Positions 51,649-59,020 of a stretch of 64,000 nucleotides of DNA are shown here, piece after piece. This DNA comes from Ignavibacteriales bacterium (GTDB lineage: Bacteria; Bacteroidota; Ignavibacteria; UBA10030; SZUA-254). The position numbers and the translations under genes were made by a program. The stretch lies in assembly GCA_016214905.1 (NCBI GenBank), contig JACRMQ010000007.1, positions 943,695-1,007,694 of the forward strand, read 5' to 3'. The notes under the pieces were generated by a model that was given only the letters and a program-made list of their open reading frames with translations, ran no database searches and was not told where the DNA came from. The stretch's first letter is position 1. Each line of letters starts with the position of its first letter.

Positions 51649-54552
51649 ATGAAAAAAACGCTAATACTTTTAATAATGTTAATTGGAATAATATCAAATC
51701 TATCTTCAGCTGATTTATATAAAAAGGTAAAAGTATTTATTCCTGATGAATTATTATTTAAGAAATTTTTGTCGACGGGAATCGATATGGAGGGGGCGGT
51801 TGGTAAGATTGGCGGATGGGTAGAGATAACTTTATCAAATCAAGAATTGGACAATGTTAATCGTCTCGGTTTTCAAACTCAGATATTAGTTGAAGACATG
51901 ACTAAATATTTTTCACGACGTTTGATTAGAGGACCATATAACGCACTTGGATTCGGAGACGGTAGTATGGGGGGGAATTACACTTTTGATGAGGTTGTGC
52001 ATTTACTCGATTCCATGAGAGTGCTGTTCCCGAATTTAATAACAGAAAAATTTAGTATTGGTAATACATTTCAAGGCCGGAACATGTGGGCTGTTCGAAT
52101 TTCAAAAAATGCGGATGTCGCCTCAACAAAACCGGAAGTATTATACACAGCACTGACACATGCGCGGGAACCGCAGGGGATGATGAATCTTATTTATTTC
52201 ATGTGGCACCTCTTAAATAATTATGGCACTGATCCTGAAGTGACTTACTTGTTGGATAATCGACAAATGTATTTTGTTCCGGTAATCAACGCGGATGGTT
52301 ATGAAGCGAATAGGAGAATTTCACCGACCGGCGGGGGGATGAGAAGAAAAAATATGAAGAATGTAGTTGCCGATAACGATTCGTATGGTGTCGATTTAAA
52401 TCGTAATTATGGATACAAATGGGGATTGGATGATGCAGGATCAAGTCCGTATCCTGCTGCTGAAACTTATCGTGGAACATCAGCATTTAGCGAACCGGAA
52501 ATTTTTAATCTTGCTCTGTTTTGTATGGAGCACAATTTCAAGGCTGCGTTCAATTATCACTCTTATGGTAATTTATTGCTTTATCCCTGGGATCATACTT
52601 CGCTTTATGAATCGCCGGATTCTGTCCAGTTTGCAGAGTACGGTCAGGATATGGTAAAGTATAACTATTATTTTTCAGGTCCGAGCGGTAAAAGTTTGTA
52701 TATGGTAAATGGCGGTGCTACCGATTGGATGTATGGCGATCAGGAATCAAAAAATAAAATATTTTCATTTCTTCCGGAAGTTGGAAACAACGGAGATGGT
52801 TTCTGGCCCTCATCTGATAGAATTCTTCCAATTGCTCAAGAGAATCTGTATCCGAATTTATATTTAGCAAATGTCGCAGGAAGTTTTCCGAAGATACAGG
52901 GATTTACAATAACAGATAGTATTGACGATGGCAATCTAGAAAAGGGAGAACCTTTTCTTCTTAATCTTTCTGTCAGGAATAAAGGATTGGATTCAACACA
53001 AAACTTATTCCTTGAAATATCTGCGTCATCTCCGATTATCAAAATGGGAAGCGATATATATTCACTCGGCCGGATTTCTCCGACAACAATTTATCATGTG
53101 TCGCTGCCTTGTACGGTTAGTGCTTATGCACCGAATGGTCCTCAATTTTTATATGTAAAAATTAAGGAAGATCCTGATCGTTATCTGTATGATACAATTA
53201 AATTATCTATAGGTAAATACAATCTGACGCTTTCTGATAGTGCTGAAAACGGAGCCGGAAATTGGACGACAGGTTCCGGATGGGGATTATCCACCGCTGC
53301 CCACTCGCCATCAAATTCATTCGCCGATAGTCCAAGCGATTACTATACCGATTTAGTCGATAACAGTCTCACTCTTGCATCATCAATCGATATAAGTATT
53401 GCTCAAAAAGTAATTTTAAAGTTTTGGTGCATGTGGGATATCGAATCAGATTGGGATTTTGCAACTGTGGAAATATCATCAGATGGTGGAACAAATTGGT
53501 CAACCGTATCAGGCAAATATATGAGACCAGCAAGCGGAATCGGCGTTCAAACTGCTGGAACATTCGGTTATGATGGAATCAAAAACGATTGGGTAGAAGA
53601 AGATCTGGATCTTTCTTCTTTTGCATCATCGAATTTTAAAATTCGATTCCGAATCCGCAGTGATGAATATACAACAAGAGACGGATTTTATGTCGATGAT
53701 ATCAGATTATTAACGATTGATAAAGATACAACAACCAGAACCTTTTCAATTTCTCTCGCTGACAAATGGAATCTTATTTCTCTGCCAATCGATACACCAT
53801 TAGTTCATAAAAATGTATATTTTCCTGAGGCGATAACTGCCGCCTTCGAGTATGTAGGTGGTAGTTATGCTCCGCTAGATTCAATTCGGCCGGGGAAAGG
53901 ATATTGGCTGAAATTCAATTCACCACAAACAATTAATTTGAGTGGGAAACCATACCTCTCCGGTTCATTCGACGTGCAAGCAGGATGGAATCTTATCGGA
54001 TCAATTTCGGAATCCATTCCGGTCAATTCGATCACCAGTACTCCATCCGGTATAGTAACCGGTAATTTCTTTAGATATAATTCGAATTACTTAATCACAG
54101 ATACTGTTTCCCCTGGATATGGTCATTGGGTGAAAGTTAATCAATCAGGAATCCTTCATCTTTCTGCAAATTTAAGCCGAGCCGTTGGTTCTTCAATAAA
54201 GATCCATCCATCATCTGAGTTGCCACCTCCGGCACCCTCCGATGAATATCATAACAAACAATTACCAACACAATTTAAACTAGCTGAACCTTATCCAAAT
54301 CCGTTCAATCCAACCACTCAGATAAGATATAGTATTCCCAAATCGTGCACGATCACTTTGAAAATTTATGATTCATTTGGAAGAATGATCACCGCACTTG
54401 CTGGAGGTAGAAGAGATCCGGGTGATTATGTTGAACAATGGAATGCAGTCGGATTAGCAAGCGGGCTTTACTTTTGTCGTTTAGAGGTCATAGGAATTGA
54501 GGGACAGGTTGCTCTGTTCAAACAGGTGCGAAAACTCTTATTACTTCGATGA
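51649..54552 (+). CDS. T9SS-secreted M14 zinc carboxypeptidase
   Basis: 967 residues from ATG 51649 (AGAGG five bases upstream). Signal peptide about 1-21 (ending LSSA), a propeptide (about 22-110), then the M14 domain. LTHAREPQGMMNLIYFM carries the HxxE zinc pair near residues 171-174; VDLNRNYGYKWG follows, then FNYHSYGNLLLYPW (third zinc His) and FLPEVGNNGD (catalytic Glu near 376). After it come an Ig-like segment, a MAM/jelly-roll-like domain (about 525-690), a duplicated KWNLISLP...GYWLKF / GWNLIGS...GHWVKV module, and the T9SS sorting domain (YPNPFNP ... KLLLLR). A cell-surface protein-digesting enzyme. Single gene. Confidence 0.93.
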   Translation: MKKTLILLIMLIGIISNLSSADLYKKVKVFIPDELLFKKFLSTGIDMEGAVGKIGGWVEITLSNQELDNVNRLGFQTQILVEDMTKYFSRRLIRGPYNALGFGDGSMGGNYTFDEVVHLLDSMRVLFPNLITEKFSIGNTFQGRNMWAVRISKNADVASTKPEVLYTALTHAREPQGMMNLIYFMWHLLNNYGTDPEVTYLLDNRQMYFVPVINADGYEANRRISPTGGGMRRKNMKNVVADNDSYGVDLNRNYGYKWGLDDAGSSPYPAAETYRGTSAFSEPEIFNLALFCMEHNFKAAFNYHSYGNLLLYPWDHTSLYESPDSVQFAEYGQDMVKYNYYFSGPSGKSLYMVNGGATDWMYGDQESKNKIFSFLPEVGNNGDGFWPSSDRILPIAQENLYPNLYLANVAGSFPKIQGFTITDSIDDGNLEKGEPFLLNLSVRNKGLDSTQNLFLEISASSPIIKMGSDIYSLGRISPTTIYHVSLPCTVSAYAPNGPQFLYVKIKEDPDRYLYDTIKLSIGKYNLTLSDSAENGAGNWTTGSGWGLSTAAHSPSNSFADSPSDYYTDLVDNSLTLASSIDISIAQKVILKFWCMWDIESDWDFATVEISSDGGTNWSTVSGKYMRPASGIGVQTAGTFGYDGIKNDWVEEDLDLSSFASSNFKIRFRIRSDEYTTRDGFYVDDIRLLTIDKDTTTRTFSISLADKWNLISLPIDTPLVHKNVYFPEAITAAFEYVGGSYAPLDSIRPGKGYWLKFNSPQTINLSGKPYLSGSFDVQAGWNLIGSISESIPVNSITSTPSGIVTGNFFRYNSNYLITDTVSPGYGHWVKVNQSGILHLSANLSRAVGSSIKIHPSSELPPPAPSDEYHNKQLPTQFKLAEPYPNPFNPTTQIRYSIPKSCTITLKIYDSFGRMITALAGGRRDPGDYVEQWNAVGLASGLYFCRLEVIGIEGQVALFKQVRKLLLLR

Positions 54553-54557
54553 TGAAT

Positions 54558-54586
54558 TTGGTTCATTCAGCCAAACTTTGTATATT
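54558..54586 (+). promoter_or_regulatory. Sigma70-like promoter of tRNA-Ala
   Basis: TTGGTT (54558-54563), 17-base spacer, TATATT (54581-54586). Start near 54593, about 30 bases before the tRNA. Confidence 0.5.
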
Positions 54587-54622
54587 AGTTCAACAATTAA
54601 TCGATAAATCGAATTTATTATT

Positions 54623-54698
54623 GGGGCTGTAGCTCAGTTGGGAGAGCGCCTGAATGGCATTCAGGAGGTCGCCGGTTCGATCCCGACCAGCTCCACCA
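54623..54698 (+). tRNA. tRNA-Ala (anticodon GGC), CCA encoded
   Basis: 76 bases. Acceptor stem GGGGCTG with CAGCTCC contains the alanine identity pair G3-U70, discriminator A73, and the CCA end is encoded. The anticodon stem CCTGA/TCAGG closes the loop ATGGCAT, giving anticodon GGC. The D-loop (AGCTCAGTTGGGAGAGC) and T-arm (GGTTCGATCC) are standard. Confidence 0.97.
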
Positions 54699-54819
54699 AT
54701 CTAAATTTACATCGTACCATTGTTGCTTCCTAAACAATCCGCAGATGTATTATTCCGCAATTTGAATTTATACTTAAATCTAATTATCAATTATTACAAA
54801 ATTTATTGATCGTTAATTT

Positions 54820-55170
54820 ATGTCGAACCGTCTAGATGAATTTCAATCCTTCCGAAAGAAAATGAACGACCGAATTCTAAACGCAGATAACCGGGCGATA
54901 AAAAGATTTTTCAGTGTCGATACTTTAACATACGAACCGGGGAAACTGGATGTTAAAACAAAAGAAATGCTCGGGTTGGTCGCTTCGATGGTGTTACGAT
55001 GCGACGATTGTGTGTCGTATCATATAATGCAATGCAAGGAAGCCGGAGTCTCTGATGAAGAGATGTTCGAAATATTCAGCGTCGCTCTCACGGTTGGAGG
55101 ATCGATTGTTATACCCCATCTCCGACGCGCGGTTGCTTTCCTTGATGAGTATAATGAGGAAAAAAAATAA
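54820..55170 (+). CDS. Carboxymuconolactone decarboxylase (AhpD-like) family protein
   Basis: 116 residues. The CMD-domain core LDVKTKEMLGLVASMVLRCDDCVSYHIMQCKEAGVSDEEMFEIFSVALTVGGSIVIPHLRRAVAFL is complete, with the redox pair Cys-x-x-Cys (CDDC) and the His three residues later, as in AhpD-type peroxidase partners. It is probably a peroxide- or disulfide-handling enzyme; true decarboxylase activity is unlikely. The ribosome site is weak. It is followed after 20 bases by a small membrane protein gene. Confidence 0.88.
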   Translation: MSNRLDEFQSFRKKMNDRILNADNRAIKRFFSVDTLTYEPGKLDVKTKEMLGLVASMVLRCDDCVSYHIMQCKEAGVSDEEMFEIFSVALTVGGSIVIPHLRRAVAFLDEYNEEKK

Positions 55171-55190
55171 TAAGAAACTAAATAGACAGA

Positions 55191-55322
55191 ATGAACTTCC
55201 TCGGTTTGAATATTCTCGTTATTGGATCTGTAATAATACTCGTATTACTTTATCTGATATTCATGATAAACAGGAGACGGCGCACTAAATTTCTTCATGG
55301 TGACGATAAAGAAACTGAATAG
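55191..55322 (+). CDS. Small single-pass membrane protein, 43 aa
   Basis: ATG 55191 to TAG 55320-55322. The product opens MNFLG, has one strong hydrophobic helix (LNILVIGSVIILVLLYLIFM), then the positive cluster NRRRR and a charged tail (TKFLHGDDKETE). This is the classic layout of a small inner-membrane protein with cytoplasmic C-terminus. It lies between the CMD gene and a clear terminator, so it is likely transcribed. No known family. Confidence 0.55.
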   Translation: MNFLGLNILVIGSVIILVLLYLIFMINRRRRTKFLHGDDKETE

Positions 55323-55356
55323 CATCAAATCTCCCCCAAATAATAATATTTACACC

Positions 55357-55387
55357 AACCCTCAGCCGAAACCGAGGGTTTTTTATT
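55357..55387 (+). terminator. Rho-independent terminator
   Basis: AACCCTC (55357-55363) pairs with GAGGGTT (55374-55380) and is followed by TTTTATT. It closes the CMD/small-membrane-protein transcript just before the aspartokinase promoter. Confidence 0.8.
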
Positions 55388-55390
55388 TCC

Positions 55391-55419
55391 TTGAAACTCA
55401 AGTATAGAGATGTTATATT
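55391..55419 (+). promoter_or_regulatory. Sigma70-like promoter of the aspartokinase operon
   Basis: TTGAAA (55391-55396), 17-base spacer, TATATT (55414-55419), directly behind the terminator. Start near 55426, leader about 34 bases. Confidence 0.55.
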
Positions 55420-55459
55420 GAATTCAAATCATATTTGAAATCGAAGGAGAAGTACTAAC

Positions 55460-56863
55460 ATGATCGTTATGAAATTTGGCGGAACATCGACACAAGATGC
55501 ACCGGCAATAGCGAATGTTGTTGAAATTGTCAAGTCGCATCTGCATCAAAAACCCATCGTTGTCGTATCGGCAATTGCTCAAGCCACCAATATGCTCGAG
55601 AAGATTGGGAAATTTGCCTCGGAGAAGAACGATCGTGAAGCGCGAGAATCGCTTACCCAGTTATTCAGTCGGCATTATACTATAATCGATCAGTTGATCC
55701 GGCATATAACAAGGAACCGGAACCTTCGTTCTGTCCTCGATGCCACGCGTGAAGAAATTGAAACTATAATCAAAGGTGTAACTATTCTCCATGAGTTAAC
55801 TCCGCGCACACTTGATACATTATACAGCTACGGCGAGTTATTATCATCGCGTATTGTTTCTGTCGCACTGCAGGACCATGGCATTCAATCGGAGTGGGTT
55901 GACACAAAGGATTTCATGTTTACCGATGAAAATTTTACGCGGGCAACTCCCTACTTCGATATCGTTGAAGAAAAATTGAAATCAAATCTTTTACACTTTG
56001 TTGAAAAAGGGATAGTGCCGGTTACGCAAGGTTTCATAGGCATAACATTGTCCGGCCGTCGGACAACAATGGGACGCGAAAGCTCTGACTATTCCGCGGC
56101 AGTAATTGGAGCCGCACTAGATGTTGACGATATACAGATTTGGACGGATGTGGATGGAGTGTTAACTGCCGACCCGGCTGTTGTTCCCGACGCGAAAAAA
56201 GTTAAAGTATTATCTTTCAAAGAAGCTTACGAGTTATCATATTTTGGCGCCAAGGTTCTTCACTCTAATACAATGCTTCCGGCAATAGAAAAAAGTATTC
56301 CAATTCATATTTATAATTCGCGTCGCCCAAAATCTGCCGGGACACTTGTAACAGCCGCAATTCCTTCAGCCGACGGAATTTTGAAATCGATCGCTTATAA
56401 AAGAAATATCACCGTTATTTCAATCACACCGTTCAAGAGAATCGGTCAGTATATTTTTTGGGAACATATACAGAATGTTTTTACAAAACATGGAATCATC
56501 ATCTTAACGAGTGTGACAGCAGAATATGGATATTCATTTGCAGCAGAAGAGAAGCAGATCACTCAGGCATTGCTGCAAGATTTAAATGAGATCGGTGTTG
56601 TTTCGGTCAGCGAGAAAAAATGCATCATTTCGGTACTCGGTTCCAATATTTCACGAAATGCAGGTGTTATTAACAGAATATTTAGTTCGATTTCCGATTT
56701 CAATCTCAGTATGATTTCGTTCGGTGCGTCTCAATCCAGTATAAATATTGTACTGGAAGATGATGACACGCTGGATGCCGTGCGCGGAATTCATTCTGAA
56801 TTATTCGATGAATTGTTTACAGACGATATCTTTGAAGTCTTAGAGCATGCAAGCAAGAAATGA
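55460..56863 (+). CDS. lysC: Aspartate kinase
   Basis: 467 residues, AAGGAG before ATG. The N-terminal kinase signature VMKFGGTST, the SYGELLSSRIVSVAL block, TQGFIGITLSGRRTTMGRESSDYSAAVIGAAL (nucleotide and substrate contact), and IWTDVDGVLTADPAVVPDAKKV are intact. Two ACT domains follow (about 310-467; ITVISITPFKR... and CIISVLGSNISRNAGVINRIF), so feedback control by lysine or threonine is likely. It catalyses the first step of lysine, threonine and methionine synthesis. No homoserine dehydrogenase is fused. Its last four bases overlap the nth gene. Confidence 0.95.
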   Translation: MIVMKFGGTSTQDAPAIANVVEIVKSHLHQKPIVVVSAIAQATNMLEKIGKFASEKNDREARESLTQLFSRHYTIIDQLIRHITRNRNLRSVLDATREEIETIIKGVTILHELTPRTLDTLYSYGELLSSRIVSVALQDHGIQSEWVDTKDFMFTDENFTRATPYFDIVEEKLKSNLLHFVEKGIVPVTQGFIGITLSGRRTTMGRESSDYSAAVIGAALDVDDIQIWTDVDGVLTADPAVVPDAKKVKVLSFKEAYELSYFGAKVLHSNTMLPAIEKSIPIHIYNSRRPKSAGTLVTAAIPSADGILKSIAYKRNITVISITPFKRIGQYIFWEHIQNVFTKHGIIILTSVTAEYGYSFAAEEKQITQALLQDLNEIGVVSVSEKKCIISVLGSNISRNAGVINRIFSSISDFNLSMISFGASQSSINIVLEDDDTLDAVRGIHSELFDELFTDDIFEVLEHASKK

Positions 56864-57615
56864 GTACTGTCGGTCTTTCTCAGATTAATTATCGAAATAA
56901 AATCAGAAAGATTGCCTCGGTCCTGAATACATTTCTCGGTGTTCCCGTTCAACCTGCTAAACGCGCTAAACCTTTAGTTATGCTTATAGCGACAATCCTT
57001 TCTCAAAACACTAACGATAAAAATAGTCATCGTGCTTACGTTGCACTAAAGAAAAAATTTCCCACCTGGAGAGATTTGGCGAATGCTCCAACGCGTTCGA
57101 TCATTTCTGCAATCAAAACGGGAGGGATGGCGAATCAAAAAAGTAAACGAATTAAACAAATTTTACATAATATTTATAATCGATTCGGTGACTACTCTCT
57201 TGATTCTTTAAAATCTAAATCGAATGAAGAAATCATGGAAATACTGCTCTCGTTCGATGGCGTTGGGGTAAAGACGGCGGCTTGCGTTCTTCTATTCTCT
57301 ATGCGAAAAGATGTATTCCCCGTTGACACACATGTACACCGGATTCTCGGTCGGTTAGGTGTAACCTCAGGATGCAAAACTCCGGAGGATACATTTAATG
57401 CCGCGGGAAAATTTATACCGAAGGGAATGGCATATTCTTTACATACAAATCTTATTCGCTTTGGACGAAAAATATGCAAAGCAACCACTCCACACTGCGA
57501 TCTATGTCCTCTGTATCAGGAATGTGTTTTCGAGAAGAAGAAAGAATATAAAAACAAATTTCACAGCGGGAAATCGAAACAAAACATCGATTTCATGCTT
57601 TTAGATAATGTATAA
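56860..57615 (+). CDS. nth: Endonuclease III (DNA glycosylase/AP lyase)
   Basis: 251 residues, start overlapping the aspartokinase stop (ATGA). The helix-hairpin-helix LLSFDGVGVKTAACVLLF carries the catalytic Lys (near 137). VFPVDTHVHRILGRLG has the catalytic Asp, and the C-terminal CKATTPHCDLCPLYQEC is the C-x6-C-x2-C-x5-C 4Fe-4S loop. The N-terminus holds the substrate-scanning LIATILSQNTNDKNSHRAY. It removes oxidised pyrimidines from DNA. Coupling to aspartokinase by overlap is unusual and probably only a matter of operon layout. Confidence 0.93.
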   Translation: MSTVGLSQINYRNKIRKIASVLNTFLGVPVQPAKRAKPLVMLIATILSQNTNDKNSHRAYVALKKKFPTWRDLANAPTRSIISAIKTGGMANQKSKRIKQILHNIYNRFGDYSLDSLKSKSNEEIMEILLSFDGVGVKTAACVLLFSMRKDVFPVDTHVHRILGRLGVTSGCKTPEDTFNAAGKFIPKGMAYSLHTNLIRFGRKICKATTPHCDLCPLYQECVFEKKKEYKNKFHSGKSKQNIDFMLLDNV

Positions 57616-57640
57616 TTATTTAGATCGCCGGTTGAAAATG

Positions 57641-58252
57641 TTACTTGCCGATCATCCGGCTGACTAAATCATCTCTATCCACTATCGAATCTTCACCGAA
57701 CCAGATGGTCCAAAGTATGCGGGCGAAAATCGGATCGGTGATTGGAAGCTTACTCTCACCGTTGAGTATCGGAATTATGGTTCCGCCGGGAAGCCACTGT
57801 AAAATAAACTGCTGATTCTCTTTCACATCTTTGGTGAAGTATCCCGTAAATTGATTTATTGACGGTTGGATTTTTTGCAACTCTTCTTTGGATGAATGCG
57901 ACTTGAAGCCGTCAAGATATGCTTCTTTAATTTTTGCCGCTTCAACATCACGCGAAAAATCCATCGTGATTTGTTTCGCTTTGCCATCCTGTAGAATCGC
58001 CATGAATGCTGCCTCTTCGTCTTTTACCGATGGCGGGTCCTGCATGTAGTGCGCAATACCGTAAACTTTAAATATGATTTTTTTCCTCACAGCTAATCCG
58101 GTAAGTTGAAGTGTGATTTCTTTATCGGCATTTTTAATTTTAATTTCTGATGGAAATAATTTGCCGGTCGAAGATTCCTTGACTGTTTGCTGGGTGTAGA
58201 TGCAGACAGGAATAAGCAGAAATACAAGAAGAAGGAGAATAAATTTATACAT
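57641..58252 (-). CDS. Exported chalcone-isomerase-like protein
   Basis: 203 residues. Signal peptide about 1-20 (MYKFILLLLVFLLIPVCIYTQQ). The body follows the CHI-like fold: LQLTGLAVRKKIIFKVYGIAHYM, AKQITMDFSRDVEAAKIKEAYLDGF, INQFTGYFTKDVKENQQFILQWLPGGTIIPILNG and the end FARILWTIWFGED. Bacterial members are periplasmic lipid- or heme-like ligand binders, not flavonoid enzymes. It is a single gene and shows no operon partner. Confidence 0.86.
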   Translation of the reverse strand: MYKFILLLLVFLLIPVCIYTQQTVKESSTGKLFPSEIKIKNADKEITLQLTGLAVRKKIIFKVYGIAHYMQDPPSVKDEEAAFMAILQDGKAKQITMDFSRDVEAAKIKEAYLDGFKSHSSKEELQKIQPSINQFTGYFTKDVKENQQFILQWLPGGTIIPILNGESKLPITDPIFARILWTIWFGEDSIVDRDDLVSRMIGK

Positions 58253-58320
58253 GGTATTCCTTAAAAGATGTGAAAATTAAATTCTATAAGAATATAAAGA
58301 GTATAGTTGCAAGAATCAAA

Positions 58321-58827
58321 TTATAATTCAATTTCAGCGGGATCATCATTCTCGACCAGAATTTTCCATTCCGCCTCATCCGCGTTAAAATCAGAGATTT
58401 TCTCGATAGGCAGTTTCAAATATTTTCCTTCGGCAGTTACCGCAACTTCACCCGTGGCAAGTTTTAATTCTCCGGTTCCCTCAAAAAACCGACTGGAATC
58501 GTTTGTTATACGCGCAACAATTTTTAGCGGCGAATTCAAAGGAATTGGCTTTAAATATTTGGTTTTAAGTTCGAGAGTTACACCCCATACTTCTTCTTCA
58601 TATAGAATTCTGATGGCTCTGCCTATTGTTTCATCCAAAATTGCGGAAGCTATGCCGCCGTGCAGCCGACCGGGATAACTTTGATGTTCTTCTTTCGGTT
58701 GGAAAATCGCGATTAAGCTTTTATCATCAGTTTCATAAAAACGGGCGTCGAGACCGAATTGATTTTTAACTCCGCATATAAAACAGAGTTTCGAATTATG
58801 CTGTTTGCGAATTACTTTTGATTTCAT
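58321..58827 (-). CDS. PaaI-like hotdog-fold thioesterase
   Basis: 168 residues. The hotdog signature YPGRLHGGIASAILDETIGRAI, with the LHGG turn and conserved Asp/Glu (LDE), is followed by GVTLELKTKYLKPIPLNSPLKIVARI and FFEGTGELKLATGEVAVTAEGKYLKL, as in acyl-CoA thioesterases. An N-terminal CFICGVKNQFGLDARFYE extension contains a CxxC pair that could bind a metal. It probably hydrolyses acyl-CoA esters; the chain is unknown. Divergent from the SppA gene. Confidence 0.88.
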   Translation of the reverse strand: MKSKVIRKQHNSKLCFICGVKNQFGLDARFYETDDKSLIAIFQPKEEHQSYPGRLHGGIASAILDETIGRAIRILYEEEVWGVTLELKTKYLKPIPLNSPLKIVARITNDSSRFFEGTGELKLATGEVAVTAEGKYLKLPIEKISDFNADEAEWKILVENDDPAEIEL

Positions 58828-59020
58828 AGAATCTCAAAAATTAATAAAACGTGATGATTGTTGCTAATGTGATTCGAAAATATACAAACCTACCCCTACA
58901 TAATCAATTGGTTATTACAGTTGCAACCGAATTATATTTTAACTATTTTAACCGATAACGATCGATTTATGAGATAAACATCAAACTAATATTTTCCCAT
59001 TCTTTGTTATAGGATTCAAT

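Noticed and set aside
54820-55170. True 4-carboxymuconolactone decarboxylase
   Set aside because: Short length and the CDDC redox pair favour the AhpD-like branch, and no beta-ketoadipate genes are near.
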